Shown here: in pieces, positions 1-8,391 of the stretch
Numbering within the stretch: the first letter of the stretch is position 1
How the letters are laid out: each line of letters opens with the position of its first letter
DNA from: Phytohabitans sp036906915
GTDB lineage: Bacteria; Actinomycetota; Actinomycetes; Mycobacteriales; Micromonosporaceae
DNA length: 11,624 bases
Direction: 5' to 3'
Assembly (NCBI RefSeq): GCF_036906915.1
Contig: NZ_JBAKHX010000140.1
Coordinates: 1 to 11,624 of the forward strand
Made by a program: the position numbers and the translations under genes
Notes under the pieces: generated by a model
The model's database searches: none
The model's input: only the letters and a program-made list of their open reading frames with translations
Told to the model about the DNA's origin: nothing

Positions 1-22
1 CCCGGCGACCCCGCGGGCCAGC

Positions 23-72
23 CGGCCCGGGCAGCCCGGGCCGCCCGGCGGCCCGCCCGGGCGGGGCCGCCG
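23..72 (-). terminator. Two tandem GC-rich hairpins downstream of the acylase
   Basis: Two inverted repeats lie just past the acylase stop codon (86-88, read on the minus strand). The nearer one pairs 46-54 with 64-72, a 9-bp stem of only G-C pairs with a 9-nt loop. The farther one, 23-43, is a perfect palindrome with 10-nt arms around a single A. Neither is followed by a U-tract, which is usual for actinomycete terminators. Their position 14 nt after the stop and their strength make transcription termination the best guess. The window edge hides what follows. Confidence 0.55.
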
Positions 73-85
73 CACCACCGACCCG

Positions 86-3000
86 CTAGCGCGCGTAGAC
101 CTCCAGCTCGTACACGGAGTATCCGTAGCTCGTGGCCCGCTTGACGCCGGCCATCCGCACGTACCGCGCCGTCGTCGGGGTGAACGACGCCACGTCCGTG
201 CCGCCGTTGCCGGCCGTCGTCGACCACACCGAACGCCACGTCGTCCCGTCGGTCGACACGTCGATCCGGTACGAGGTCGCGTACGCGACCTCCCACCGCA
301 GGATCGCGCGCCCCACCGACCTGCTGGACCCCAGGTCGACGGTGAGCGTCTCGTTGTCGCTCCGGCCGCTCGCCCACCGGCTGGCGGGGTCGCCGTCAAC
401 GGCGCGGGCGGTCGCGTGCGGCGACTCCACACTGGACGCTGTGACGGTGCGGCCGGCGGCCAGGTTGCTGATGTCCTGCCCGCGCCCGGCTGGGAACGAG
501 ACCACCTGCTGGTACGTCGGGCGGTTCTGCCAGGCGATGATCGGCGAGGTGATGCCGCCGAGCGGCGACTGGACGATCGCGTCGGCGCACCATTGGTTAC
601 CGGCCGAGCAGTGGTCGTCGCCCGGGTACACGGTGCTGGCCGGCTGCGCGGCGGCCGTGCGCAGCGTGTCGAGCAGCATCGTCCGGCAGGCGGAGAGGCT
701 GCCGTTGCCGCAGTACGTGCGGCCGAGCCCGCCGCTGACCGGGTCGCCGAGCACCGCCCGCAGGTCCTTGTCGACGTACCCCCACCAGCCATACTGGAAC
801 GACGAGCCCTTGTGCGTCTGCGCCTCGTTGGCCGATGACGGCAGGTTCGACGCGTCGCCCCGCTGGTGCCCGGACGGCGACTCGTTGACCTGCAACGCGT
901 TGACGAGCGACTGGTACAGGTCGGCGCCGAGCCCGGCCTTGAACTGTCCGTTGACGAGCAGCGGCCACCAGGCGTCGAAGACGCGGATCGCGGTGGCGTG
1001 CTGATACACCTTCGAGCCCGCCGCCGTCTCCTTGCGGGTGGCGCCCGCCTGCCGCCATGCGCTCAACTGGTTCACGACAGTGGCGAGCCCGCTGTCTGTT
1101 ATGGGAGCACTCGAAAGTACCCGGATCAGCTCGTCCAGTACCTCGATGCCGCGTAGGTCGACTGTGGCCGCGTGCTCCACCAATCGCAGCACGCCCGCCC
1201 GGTCGAATTTCTGCCCGGCGGCCAGCGCGGTCTTCACCGGGGTGTCCAGCAGCTCGCCGCGGTGCACCGAGCCGAAGCTGAAGTTGCCGTCGGCGGCGCC
1301 GAAGTCGGCGGCTGCCTTGTTGTTCCAGGAGACGTAGTAGTTCTGGTTGATGGACTGTGGATGGGCGCTGACGGGGGCGTACCCGGTCCAGGCGTACGAG
1401 GCGGCCATCGGCAGGTTCGGGTTGGAGCCGGCGGCGCGGATCGGGTTGCGGCCGGAATTGAAGTACGCCGACTGTGTCGAGTTGACGTAGAACCAGTTGA
1501 ACGCGTACTCCACGTTGGACGCCGAGGTGATGAACGCGTTGGCTGTGCCCATCACCGACGGGTCGTTGAACATCTGGAAGCCGATCGCCGAGTGCGCCTC
1601 GCGGCCGTACGTCGAGCGCTGGTGGGTGAACGCGTACGGCTTGCCGCCGACGGTGCCCCGCCACGCCACGAGCCCGAGCGAGGTGCGCCAGGCGACCAGC
1701 TTGTATGAGCCGGCGGGTGTCGAGTCGGCGGTGGTGGGCTTCCACGAGTTCACGTGCGACAGCTCCTCCATCGCCACGCACTGCCCGTTGTACGTGTACC
1801 GGTTGCTCGCCACCGTCGGCGTGCTGCCGTCCGTCGTGCACAGCGGCAGCGCGTACGTGTCGGTGATGTCGTGAATGGACGACGTGGCGCTCCACGCGTA
1901 GTCCTGGCCGCGTCCCAGCAGCACGTACAGGTTGAGTCCCGCGAACGCCACGCCGCGCGCGCTGATGCCCGGTCCTTGCAGTTCCTGCGCCATCAGCAGC
2001 TGCGGTGAGAAGTACCCGGTCTGCGGTCCGAAGACGGCGATGGGGTTGCCGCTGGTGGTGTGCGCCCCGGAGATGACGACGGCGTTGGACATGCCCCGCT
2101 GCGCGTCTCCGATGGTGAGTCCGGCGAGCGCCATGGCGCCATCCGTCTTGGACGAAGAGGCGGCGGATCCTGTCTGGCCGGTCACGACCGGCTCGGGCAC
2201 AGCGGATCCGGCGTCCGGCATCACCACACTGGGCGCGTCGTCCGCCGCCGACCCGTACGGGAAGCTCTGTCCGTTGTGGAGCGTGAGAACCGTTTCGGGG
2301 TCGTTTTGCGAGCGGAATGCCCGCCACACCGCGTCACCCTCAGCGGCGCCGTACTTGGCCCGCGCGGATATCCGCACGAGTGCCGACTGCATCTCAGCGC
2401 CGCCGCCCCCACCGAACAGCCCGCCGACCACGCCGGCGATCGCGATGAGGTCGGTCATCGTGAAGCGCACCGGGCCGCCCGCGTTGGTGATCGAGTCGAG
2501 GTGGCCGGTGAGCACGTACTCGCCGGGGCAGTAGCGGCCGGACATGCACGCGCTGATGTAGGCGTTGACGCCGGCGATGTAGTTCTGCACGTCGGTGTAC
2601 AGCTGCTCGGAGCGGCCGCCTTCCGCGCGCAGCGCGTTGATCTGGGCCTGGAGGTCCGCCTCGTTGTAGGGGGAGTTGCGCCAGACGCTCTGCTCCAGCG
2701 AGCGGTTGCCGGGGGCTCCGCCGGCGAACGACGTCAGCGTGCCCCGGCCGACGTGCCGCAGCAGGTCCATGGTGAACAGTCGGTCCTCGGCCCCGGCGTA
2801 CCCGGCACCGAACATCGTGCCGGCCCGCGTGGTGCCGGTGATGTGCGGCGTGCCGGTGGCCTTGTCGCGTACGACGGTGACGTCCGAGCGGGGCTGGTAC
2901 GTCCGCTCCGCCTGGCCGGCGGGCACGCCGAACGAGGCGTTGTTGAAGTACGAGGGGATCTGCTCGTCGCTGAGCCCGGCGTAGTTGTAGACCAGGTTCG

Positions 3001-3244
3001 CGTACTTGTCGAGCTGGTCGGCGGAGTGTGCCGGCCGGGTGCCGAACGCCTGGTGACCGAGGATCTCGACGAGCGTCGCGTTGCCGTTCTGTCCTGGCGG
3101 CAGGATGTCGGCACATTGCTCCAGGCAGTAGTCGTTGGGCACCAGGACGGCGGCGCTCGCGGGCGGGCCGGTGAGGACGACGAAACCGGTGGAGGCGGCG
3201 AGCACGAGGGTGCTGGCGGCGTGGAGGAGTGCGGATCGACGCAT
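86..3244 (-). CDS. Secreted penicillin-acylase-family (S45) hydrolase with C-terminal F5/8-type-C domain
   Basis: This is a 1052-aa exported N-terminal-nucleophile amidohydrolase, predicted to cleave an acyl-amide bond (for example beta-lactam, lipopeptide or acyl-homoserine-lactone side chains); the substrate cannot be read from sequence. Residues 1-31 form a signal peptide ending ASA. Residues 121-177 carry the alpha-subunit signature (VVRD, TPHI, GYAGAEDRLFTMDLLR, GRGTL). The beta subunit should start at Ser386 in GMSNAVVISG, preceded by a Ser/Ala/Pro-rich stretch that fits the spacer removed by self-cleavage. The likely catalytic Asn lies in WNNK (640-643), near the spacing known for family members. 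Residues 924-1052 are a discoidin/F5-8C module (NLAAGRTVTASS, AVDGDPASRWAS, VDLGSS, ARYVRM). I chose the ATG at 3244 because GAGGA lies 5 nt upstream. The frame is open to 3439, but that extension would overlap the divergent gene. It is larger than classical acylases because of the added module. Confidence 0.9.
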   Translation of the reverse strand: MRRSALLHAASTLVLAASTGFVVLTGPPASAAVLVPNDYCLEQCADILPPGQNGNATLVEILGHQAFGTRPAHSADQLDKYANLVYNYAGLSDEQIPSYFNNASFGVPAGQAERTYQPRSDVTVVRDKATGTPHITGTTRAGTMFGAGYAGAEDRLFTMDLLRHVGRGTLTSFAGGAPGNRSLEQSVWRNSPYNEADLQAQINALRAEGGRSEQLYTDVQNYIAGVNAYISACMSGRYCPGEYVLTGHLDSITNAGGPVRFTMTDLIAIAGVVGGLFGGGGGAEMQSALVRISARAKYGAAEGDAVWRAFRSQNDPETVLTLHNGQSFPYGSAADDAPSVVMPDAGSAVPEPVVTGQTGSAASSSKTDGAMALAGLTIGDAQRGMSNAVVISGAHTTSGNPIAVFGPQTGYFSPQLLMAQELQGPGISARGVAFAGLNLYVLLGRGQDYAWSATSSIHDITDTYALPLCTTDGSTPTVASNRYTYNGQCVAMEELSHVNSWKPTTADSTPAGSYKLVAWRTSLGLVAWRGTVGGKPYAFTHQRSTYGREAHSAIGFQMFNDPSVMGTANAFITSASNVEYAFNWFYVNSTQSAYFNSGRNPIRAAGSNPNLPMAASYAWTGYAPVSAHPQSINQNYYVSWNNKAAADFGAADGNFSFGSVHRGELLDTPVKTALAAGQKFDRAGVLRLVEHAATVDLRGIEVLDELIRVLSSAPITDSGLATVVNQLSAWRQAGATRKETAAGSKVYQHATAIRVFDAWWPLLVNGQFKAGLGADLYQSLVNALQVNESPSGHQRGDASNLPSSANEAQTHKGSSFQYGWWGYVDKDLRAVLGDPVSGGLGRTYCGNGSLSACRTMLLDTLRTAAAQPASTVYPGDDHCSAGNQWCADAIVQSPLGGITSPIIAWQNRPTYQQVVSFPAGRGQDISNLAAGRTVTASSVESPHATARAVDGDPASRWASGRSDNETLTVDLGSSRSVGRAILRWEVAYATSYRIDVSTDGTTWRSVWSTTAGNGGTDVASFTPTTARYVRMAGVKRATSYGYSVYELEVYAR

Positions 3245-3249
3245 GGCGG

Positions 3250-3254
3250 TCCTC
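3250..3254 (-). promoter_or_regulatory. Shine-Dalgarno GAGGA for the acylase
   Basis: On the minus strand GAGGA precedes the ATG at 3244 by 5 nt. It decides the start: the alternative ATG at 3256, four codons upstream, has no purine-rich tract before it. Confidence 0.65.
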
Positions 3255-3290
3255 ATGACTGTGAATATGTGAGGAACATTCGTGTACCGG

Positions 3291-3296
3291 ATAGTA
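3291..3296 (-). promoter_or_regulatory. Candidate -10 box TACTAT for the acylase
   Basis: The reverse strand reads TACTAT, a good match to the TANNNT -10 consensus, about 47 nt before the acylase start, giving a 5' UTR of roughly 40 nt. No convincing -35 is visible at 16-19 nt. It lies in the 82-bp gap between the two divergent secreted-enzyme genes, so both promoters must be packed or overlapping there. Confidence 0.4.
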
Positions 3297-3326
3297 ACCG
3301 CATCTGAGCTGTGATAGATAGAGGCA

Positions 3327-4646
3327 ATGTTGTCGATTTCGCGAGGCATGGTGGCGGTGGTCGCCCTGCTGGCCGCCGGGTCAGTCGCCTCCCCGGCCAC
3401 CGCCGCGCCACCACCCACCGGCACCTTCTCGGTGCTCACCTACAACGTCGCCGGGCTCCCCGAGGGCCTGTCGAGCGGCAACCCCTCAGCGAACACGCCC
3501 ACCATCGGCCAGCGCCTCGGGGCGTACGGCGTCGTGCACGTGCAGGAGGACTTCAACTACCACGCCGCCCTGTACACCAACGACAACCATCCATATAGGA
3601 CACCCACCAGCGGCGGCGCGGGCTTCGGCGACGGGCTCAACACGCTCTCCGACTACCCGTACTCCGACCTCGTTCGCGACGACTGGGACTCCTGCAACGG
3701 CACCGACTGCCTGACTCCCAAGGGATTCACGTGGTCGCGGGTGCGGTTCGCCGAGGGCGTGTACGTCGACTTCTACAACCTGCACCCCAACGCCGGCACC
3801 ACCGACGCCGATCTCGCCGCCCGGCGCGCGAACATCAGCGAACTGTCCAGCTACATCCAGGCCAACTCGGCCGGCAACGCGGTCGTCGTCATGGGCGACA
3901 CCAACACCCGGTACACGCGGGCCGGCGACAACATCCGCGACCTGCTCTCCGCCAACGGGCTCACCGACGCGTGGGTGCGGGCCGTGCGGGGCGGCACGCC
4001 ACCCGCCGCCGGCAGCGCCGCGCTGGTATGCGACGACGCCAACGTCACCAACGCCTGCGAGGTCGTCGACAAGATCCTGTACCGCGGCAACCGGTATGTC
4101 ACGCTCGCGCTCGACTGGTACAGCAACGAAAACGCCGACTTCCGCACCGCCGACGACAAGATGCTCTCCGACCATTACCCGATCGCGGCCGGCTTCCGCT
4201 GGACCCTCAACCCCAGCCTCCAGCTCAGCGACGCGTTCGGCGGCCCGCACGGCACCCCGTACACCGACGTCGCCACCGTGCCCGTCGGCCAGCGGGTCAC
4301 CCAGGTCGGCATCCGCGCCGGCTCCCGCGTCGACCAGGTCGGGCTCACCCTCGCCGGCGGCACCGCGTACAGCCACGGCGGCACCGGCGGCACCGCCAGC
4401 AGCCTGACGCTCGTGGCGGGGGAGCGGCTCACCTCGGTCACCCTCAACGCCGGGCAGAAAAACGGCCGCACCAGGATCTTCTACATCCGGTTCGTCACCA
4501 GCACCGGTCGCACCCTGACCGGCGGCACAGCCACATCGGACACCGTCACCTACACGGCGCCCGCCGGCTGGCAGATCAGCGGCTTCCACGGCAGGGCCGG
4601 CACCGAGATAGACAGGCTCGGCGTCATCTTCACCCCAGCTGCCTGA
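3327..4646 (+). CDS. Secreted EEP-family phosphodiesterase with C-terminal jacalin-like lectin domain
   Basis: This 439-aa exported metal-dependent phosphodiesterase has an endonuclease/exonuclease/phosphatase fold; relatives include sphingomyelinase C, DNase I-like nucleases and inositol phosphatases. Residues 1-27 are a signal peptide ending ATAA. The catalytic set is visible in order: Asn40 in TYNVAG, Glu74 in VQED, His153 in NLHPNAG, Asp191/Asn193 in MGDTN, and Asp282/His283 in SDHYP. Cysteine pairs 123/128 and 235/244 could form disulfides outside the cell. Residues 297-437 read as a jacalin-type beta-prism lectin (DAFGGPHGTPY, VTQVGIRAGSRVDQVGL, SHGGTGG, LVAGERL, GRAGTEIDRLGVIF). A plausible job is attack on a phosphodiester in a glycosylated target such as a glycolipid; this is inference. 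GAGG is only 2 nt before the ATG, so the start is less certain; the ATG at 3348 would still leave a usable signal peptide. It is transcribed away from the acylase. Confidence 0.88.
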   Translation: MLSISRGMVAVVALLAAGSVASPATAAPPPTGTFSVLTYNVAGLPEGLSSGNPSANTPTIGQRLGAYGVVHVQEDFNYHAALYTNDNHPYRTPTSGGAGFGDGLNTLSDYPYSDLVRDDWDSCNGTDCLTPKGFTWSRVRFAEGVYVDFYNLHPNAGTTDADLAARRANISELSSYIQANSAGNAVVVMGDTNTRYTRAGDNIRDLLSANGLTDAWVRAVRGGTPPAAGSAALVCDDANVTNACEVVDKILYRGNRYVTLALDWYSNENADFRTADDKMLSDHYPIAAGFRWTLNPSLQLSDAFGGPHGTPYTDVATVPVGQRVTQVGIRAGSRVDQVGLTLAGGTAYSHGGTGGTASSLTLVAGERLTSVTLNAGQKNGRTRIFYIRFVTSTGRTLTGGTATSDTVTYTAPAGWQISGFHGRAGTEIDRLGVIFTPAA

Positions 4647-4714
4647 GAGCTTTACGCGCTGGTCAAGCGCTCCAAGGCGGCGGAGGCAGGCGCCCTCATG
4701 CTCCGATCATGCCG

Positions 4715-4720
4715 TACGGT
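4715..4720 (+). promoter_or_regulatory. Candidate leaderless -10 box TACGGT for acVLRF1
   Basis: TACGGT fits TANNNT and ends 6 nt before the ATG at 4727, the distance at which transcription would begin at the start codon itself. No Shine-Dalgarno precedes either possible ATG (4709 or 4727), which supports a leaderless reading. No -35 is recognisable. Confidence 0.35.
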
Positions 4721-4726
4721 CGGCGC

Positions 4727-5398
4727 ATGGGTGGGCGACCTGCGGCGGGCGGCGGGCGCTGGGTCGAGGTCGACCCAGCGCGCCTGGCCAAGTGGATCGA
4801 CGGCTTCGCGAGCCGTCACGGTCCGCCGAGGTCCATCATCATCGGGTACGCCGTCCGCATGACCGCCCCGGACGGGACGACCGCCGATCTGCACCCACCC
4901 CCAGGCGCCCCCGCCCCGGCTGCGGTGCATGCGCCGGACGTCGACCTGGCGGGCTTTCTGACGGCTGTTACGGCTCCCCGCCGGATCGGCCTGCTGCTGG
5001 CGCGCGCCGGAGCGGTCGCCGTGGGCGTGGCGGACGGCGACCGGCTGGTGGCATCCAAGGTGGAGACCCGATACGTGCAGGGCCGCACGGCCGCGGGTGG
5101 CTGGTCGCAGCAGCGGTTCGCCCGCCGCCGCGCCAACCAGGCCAAGGCCTCCGCCAACGAGGCCGTCGACCTGGCAGTCCGGGTGCTCCTGCCAGCGGCG
5201 TCGTCGCTGGCGGCGCTGGTGTGCGGCGGCGACCGCCGCACGATCGACACGATCCTGTCCGACCCCAGGCTGGCGCCGCTCGGCCGACTCCGCGCCGACC
5301 GCCACCTACCCGTCGCCGAACCCCGACACGCCGTCCTCCTGGAGGCGGTCACCCAATCCCGCGCCATCCACATCCTCGTGCGCGACCCAACCCCCTAG
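4727..5398 (+). CDS. acVLRF1-family Vms1-like release factor / peptidyl-tRNA hydrolase
   Basis: This 223-aa cytoplasmic protein belongs to the actinobacterial branch of the Vms1-like release factor (VLRF1) superfamily. In eukaryotes these proteins free nascent chains from tRNA on split, stalled large ribosomal subunits; the same role here is inferred from family. The eRF1-like core is recognisable: a central strand region (IGLLLARAGAVAVGVADGD, 87-105), then VQGRTAAGG and the release loop WSQQRFARRR at 126-135, with Gln128/Gln129 in the place of the catalytic glutamine. A helix rich in A/N/E (136-150) and a C-terminal alpha/beta part (LAALVCGGDRR, LLEAV) follow. The N-terminal RWVEVDPARLAKWIDGFA is typical of the family. 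The frame is open far upstream through the lectin gene, but family similarity begins near GGRWVEV, so 4727 (or 4709, six codons longer) is the start. It converges on the metallopeptidase. Confidence 0.85.
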   Translation: MGGRPAAGGGRWVEVDPARLAKWIDGFASRHGPPRSIIIGYAVRMTAPDGTTADLHPPPGAPAPAAVHAPDVDLAGFLTAVTAPRRIGLLLARAGAVAVGVADGDRLVASKVETRYVQGRTAAGGWSQQRFARRRANQAKASANEAVDLAVRVLLPAASSLAALVCGGDRRTIDTILSDPRLAPLGRLRADRHLPVAEPRHAVLLEAVTQSRAIHILVRDPTP

Positions 5399-5484
5399 GG
5401 CCGTGCCGCTGGCGGCGGGTCCCGCGAGGTGCTCAAGCCGCCGCCCGCCCGCTGCCTGCGCCGCCCTCAGCGGCGCGTGCATGG

Positions 5485-5520
5485 CCCGCCGATCAAGGGG
5501 GATTGCCCTTGATCGGCGGG
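5485..5520. terminator. Bidirectional terminator hairpin between convergent genes
   Basis: CCCGCCGATCAAGGG at 5485-5499 is perfectly complementary to 5506-5520, giving a 15-bp stem with the 6-nt loop GGATTG. It lies 86 nt after the acVLRF1 stop and 33 nt after the metallopeptidase stop on the opposite strand, so it can serve both. No U-tract follows on either strand. Just before it, 5405-5417 and 5459-5474 form a weaker imperfect inverted repeat (GCCGCTGGCGGCG against CGCCGCCCTCAGCGGC, with a 3-nt bulge). The gap 5399-5553 holds nothing else I can support. Confidence 0.8.
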
Positions 5521-5553
5521 GAGAGGGGGAGCGGCGGGGGAGTGAAGCGGGGG

Positions 5554-6459
5554 TTAGATCGAGCCGGAGAATGTGTCGCAGGACTTCGGGTCGCCGGACT
5601 CGTACCCCTTGCCGAACCAGCGTTGGCGCTGGGCGGACGTGCCGTGGGTGAAGGAGGACTCGTCGATCCGGCCGCCGGTTTTCTTCTGGATCGTGTCGTC
5701 GCCGATCGACGCCGCCGTGTCCAGACCTTCCTGGATGTCCTGCTGGGTGATGCTCGTGAAGATCTTCTGACCGCTCGCGTCGGTGGTGCCGACGGCGTTC
5801 TTGGCCCACGCGCCCGCGTAGCAGTCGGCCTGGAGCTCCATGCGCACCGACAGCTCGTTGGCGTTGTCGGGATCGCGTTGCTGCTGGCGGCGCACCTGAG
5901 CCTCCGTGCCTAGCAGGTCCTGCACGTGATGGCCGTACTCGTGAGCCAGCACATACGGCTGGGCGAACTCGCCGGACGCGCCGAGCTGCTGCGCCAGTAC
6001 CTCGTAGAACGTCAGGTCGATGTACACGTGGTCGTCCGCCGGGCAGTAGAACGGCCCGACGCCGGAGTCGGCCGAGCCGCACCCGGTGCTCACGGCGTTG
6101 CTGAAGAGCACCGTGTCCGACGGCTGGTACGCCTTGCCGAAAGCTTCCGGCAGCGCGGTCTGCCAGTACGCCTGGATGGAGTTGACGTACAGCGTGTTGC
6201 GGCAGTCGAGCTGGTCGAGGGCGTTGTCGGTCGAGCACTTCTGCTCCAGCGCCGTGTTGTCGCCCCCGCCACCGTCGTCGGTCACCGCGTTGAGGCCGAG
6301 GCCACCGCCGGTCAGGGCGACCAGAAGGGCCACCACGAGACCGATCCATCCACCCTTGCCGCTCGGTAGCGGGATCGGCATCCCGCGCCCGCCACCACCG
6401 GCGCCGCGCCGGTCTTCGACCTGGCTGGTGTCGACGTTGGCATCCTCGTTGAGTTCCAC
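5554..6459 (-). CDS. Membrane-anchored neutral zinc metallopeptidase (YpfJ / Zn_peptidase family)
   Basis: This 301-aa protein of the neutral zinc metallopeptidase family (YpfJ/KPN_02809-like) has unclear physiological substrates. Residues 1-19 (MELNEDANVD, TSQVEDRRG) match the conserved N-terminus of the family and fix the start at a GTG codon (6459). A Gly-rich linker leads to one transmembrane helix (about 37-57), so the protease domain should lie outside the membrane. The zinc site is HEYGHH at 173-178, with Glu208 or Asp212 in MELQADCYAGAW as the likely third ligand and Glu174 as general base. Family blocks YWQTALPEAFG, FYCPADDHVYID, THGTSAQRQRWF and the ending CDTF are all present, so the protein is full length. 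Cysteines 75/86, 127/139 and 213/294 could form disulfides. No clear Shine-Dalgarno precedes the GTG. It is divergent from the ABC-F gene, with 183 bp between the starts. Confidence 0.92.
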   Translation of the reverse strand: MELNEDANVDTSQVEDRRGAGGGGRGMPIPLPSGKGGWIGLVVALLVALTGGGLGLNAVTDDGGGGDNTALEQKCSTDNALDQLDCRNTLYVNSIQAYWQTALPEAFGKAYQPSDTVLFSNAVSTGCGSADSGVGPFYCPADDHVYIDLTFYEVLAQQLGASGEFAQPYVLAHEYGHHVQDLLGTEAQVRRQQQRDPDNANELSVRMELQADCYAGAWAKNAVGTTDASGQKIFTSITQQDIQEGLDTAASIGDDTIQKKTGGRIDESSFTHGTSAQRQRWFGKGYESGDPKSCDTFSGSI

Positions 6460-6497
6460 GGCACTACCGATACCCGATGATCTTGTTCTTTAGTCGG

Positions 6498-6526
6498 TTG
6501 GGTGACCGCGCCACGCCGGGTAGAAT
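6498..6526 (+). promoter_or_regulatory. Strong promoter for the ABC-F leader transcript
   Basis: TTGGGT (6498-6503) and TAGAAT (6521-6526) are separated by exactly 17 bp, a good match to vegetative sigma-70-type promoters. Transcription would start at about 6533-6534, some 109 nt before the ABC-F start. An unusually T-rich patch (TCTTGTTCTTTAG, 6481-6493) lies just upstream of the -35, a position that WhiB7-type activators use in related bacteria; that link is inference. Confidence 0.65.
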
Positions 6527-6533
6527 CGCCGCC

Positions 6534-6554
6534 GTGCTCTTGTGCGAAGACTGA
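6534..6554 (+). CDS. Putative leaderless six-codon upstream ORF (leader peptide)
   Basis: GTG CTC TTG TGC GAA GAC TGA (fMet-Leu-Leu-Cys-Glu-Asp) begins 7 nt after the -10 box TAGAAT, so the predicted transcript would start on its initiation codon. Its last ten bases, 6545-6554 including the stop codon, form the left arm of the leader stem with 6611-6620. Translation of this mini-ORF would therefore decide whether the stem can form. Known leader peptides of ribosome-targeting resistance genes work this way, but a chance GTG cannot be excluded. Confidence 0.4.
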   Translation: MLLCED

Positions 6555-6620
6555 CCGCCCCCGCACCGGCTGGTGAAGCCTCCCCGCCGGTGCTCCCGCG
6601 TGCCCAAGAGTCAGTCTTCG
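6537..6620 (+). promoter_or_regulatory. Structured 5' leader with mutually exclusive stems, candidate ribosome-mediated attenuator
   Basis: CGAAGACTGA (6545-6554) pairs perfectly with TCAGTCTTCG (6611-6620). Nested inside, GCACCGGC (6563-6570) pairs perfectly with GCCGGTGC (6586-6593), and GGCT/AGCC (6568-6571/6577-6580) offers a smaller alternative. In addition CTCTTG (6537-6542) is complementary to CAAGAG (6605-6610), in an order that crosses the first stem, so the two pairings form either a pseudoknot or a switch. A GTTTT stretch (6633-6637) follows, and the ABC-F start lies 22 nt after the right arm. The arrangement suggests control of ABC-F expression by translation of the leader ORF. 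Confidence 0.55.
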
Positions 6621-6642
6621 ATCCGAGAGTGAGTTTTCCGCG

Positions 6643-8244
<1,602 letters not shown>

Positions 8245-8276
8245 CGAGATGTGCGGTGCGCAAGATGCTCAGTAGG

Positions 8277-8291
8277 CGGGATGCGATCCCG
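8277..8291 (+). terminator. Small hairpin downstream of ABC-F
   Basis: CGGGAT (8277-8282) and ATCCCG (8286-8291) form a 6-bp stem with a 3-nt loop, 33 nt after the ABC-F stop. A second small hairpin, GTCGG-GTTG-CCGAC, follows at 8323-8336. Either may weaken or end transcription, but neither is strong and no U-tract follows directly. Confidence 0.3.
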
Positions 8292-8391
8292 GTGAGTGCG
8301 ACTGAGTACGATTTTCACGGCCGTCGGGTTGCCGACATGGGTGTGCGTGTCGGTTGGCGAACAGAAGATATCTAGCGCATGATCGTTCGAG

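Noticed and set aside
597..2327. 576-codon open frame on the minus strand inside the acylase gene
   Set aside because: It is a shifted frame of the acylase gene, Arg/Ala/Gly-rich and without any recognisable domain.
2060..3307. 415-codon plus-strand open frame antisense to the acylase
   Set aside because: Val/Gly/Ala/Arg-rich shadow of the acylase codons, with no initiation signals or domains.
3245..3439. N-terminal extension of the acylase to an upstream start at 3439
   Set aside because: It would overlap the divergent EEP gene, bury the signal peptide behind 65 residues without similarity, and ignore the good Shine-Dalgarno before 3244.
3731..4726. Long upstream extension of the acVLRF1 reading frame through the EEP-lectin gene
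   Set aside because: The translation there is Arg/Pro/His-rich low-complexity sequence typical of a GC-rich shadow frame; family similarity begins only near residue 10 of the chosen start.
6573..6632. Second upstream ORF (19 codons, GTG at 6573, stop 10 nt before the ABC-F start)
   Set aside because: It has no Shine-Dalgarno and depends on a common GTG; it may couple to ABC-F translation, but support is too thin to annotate.
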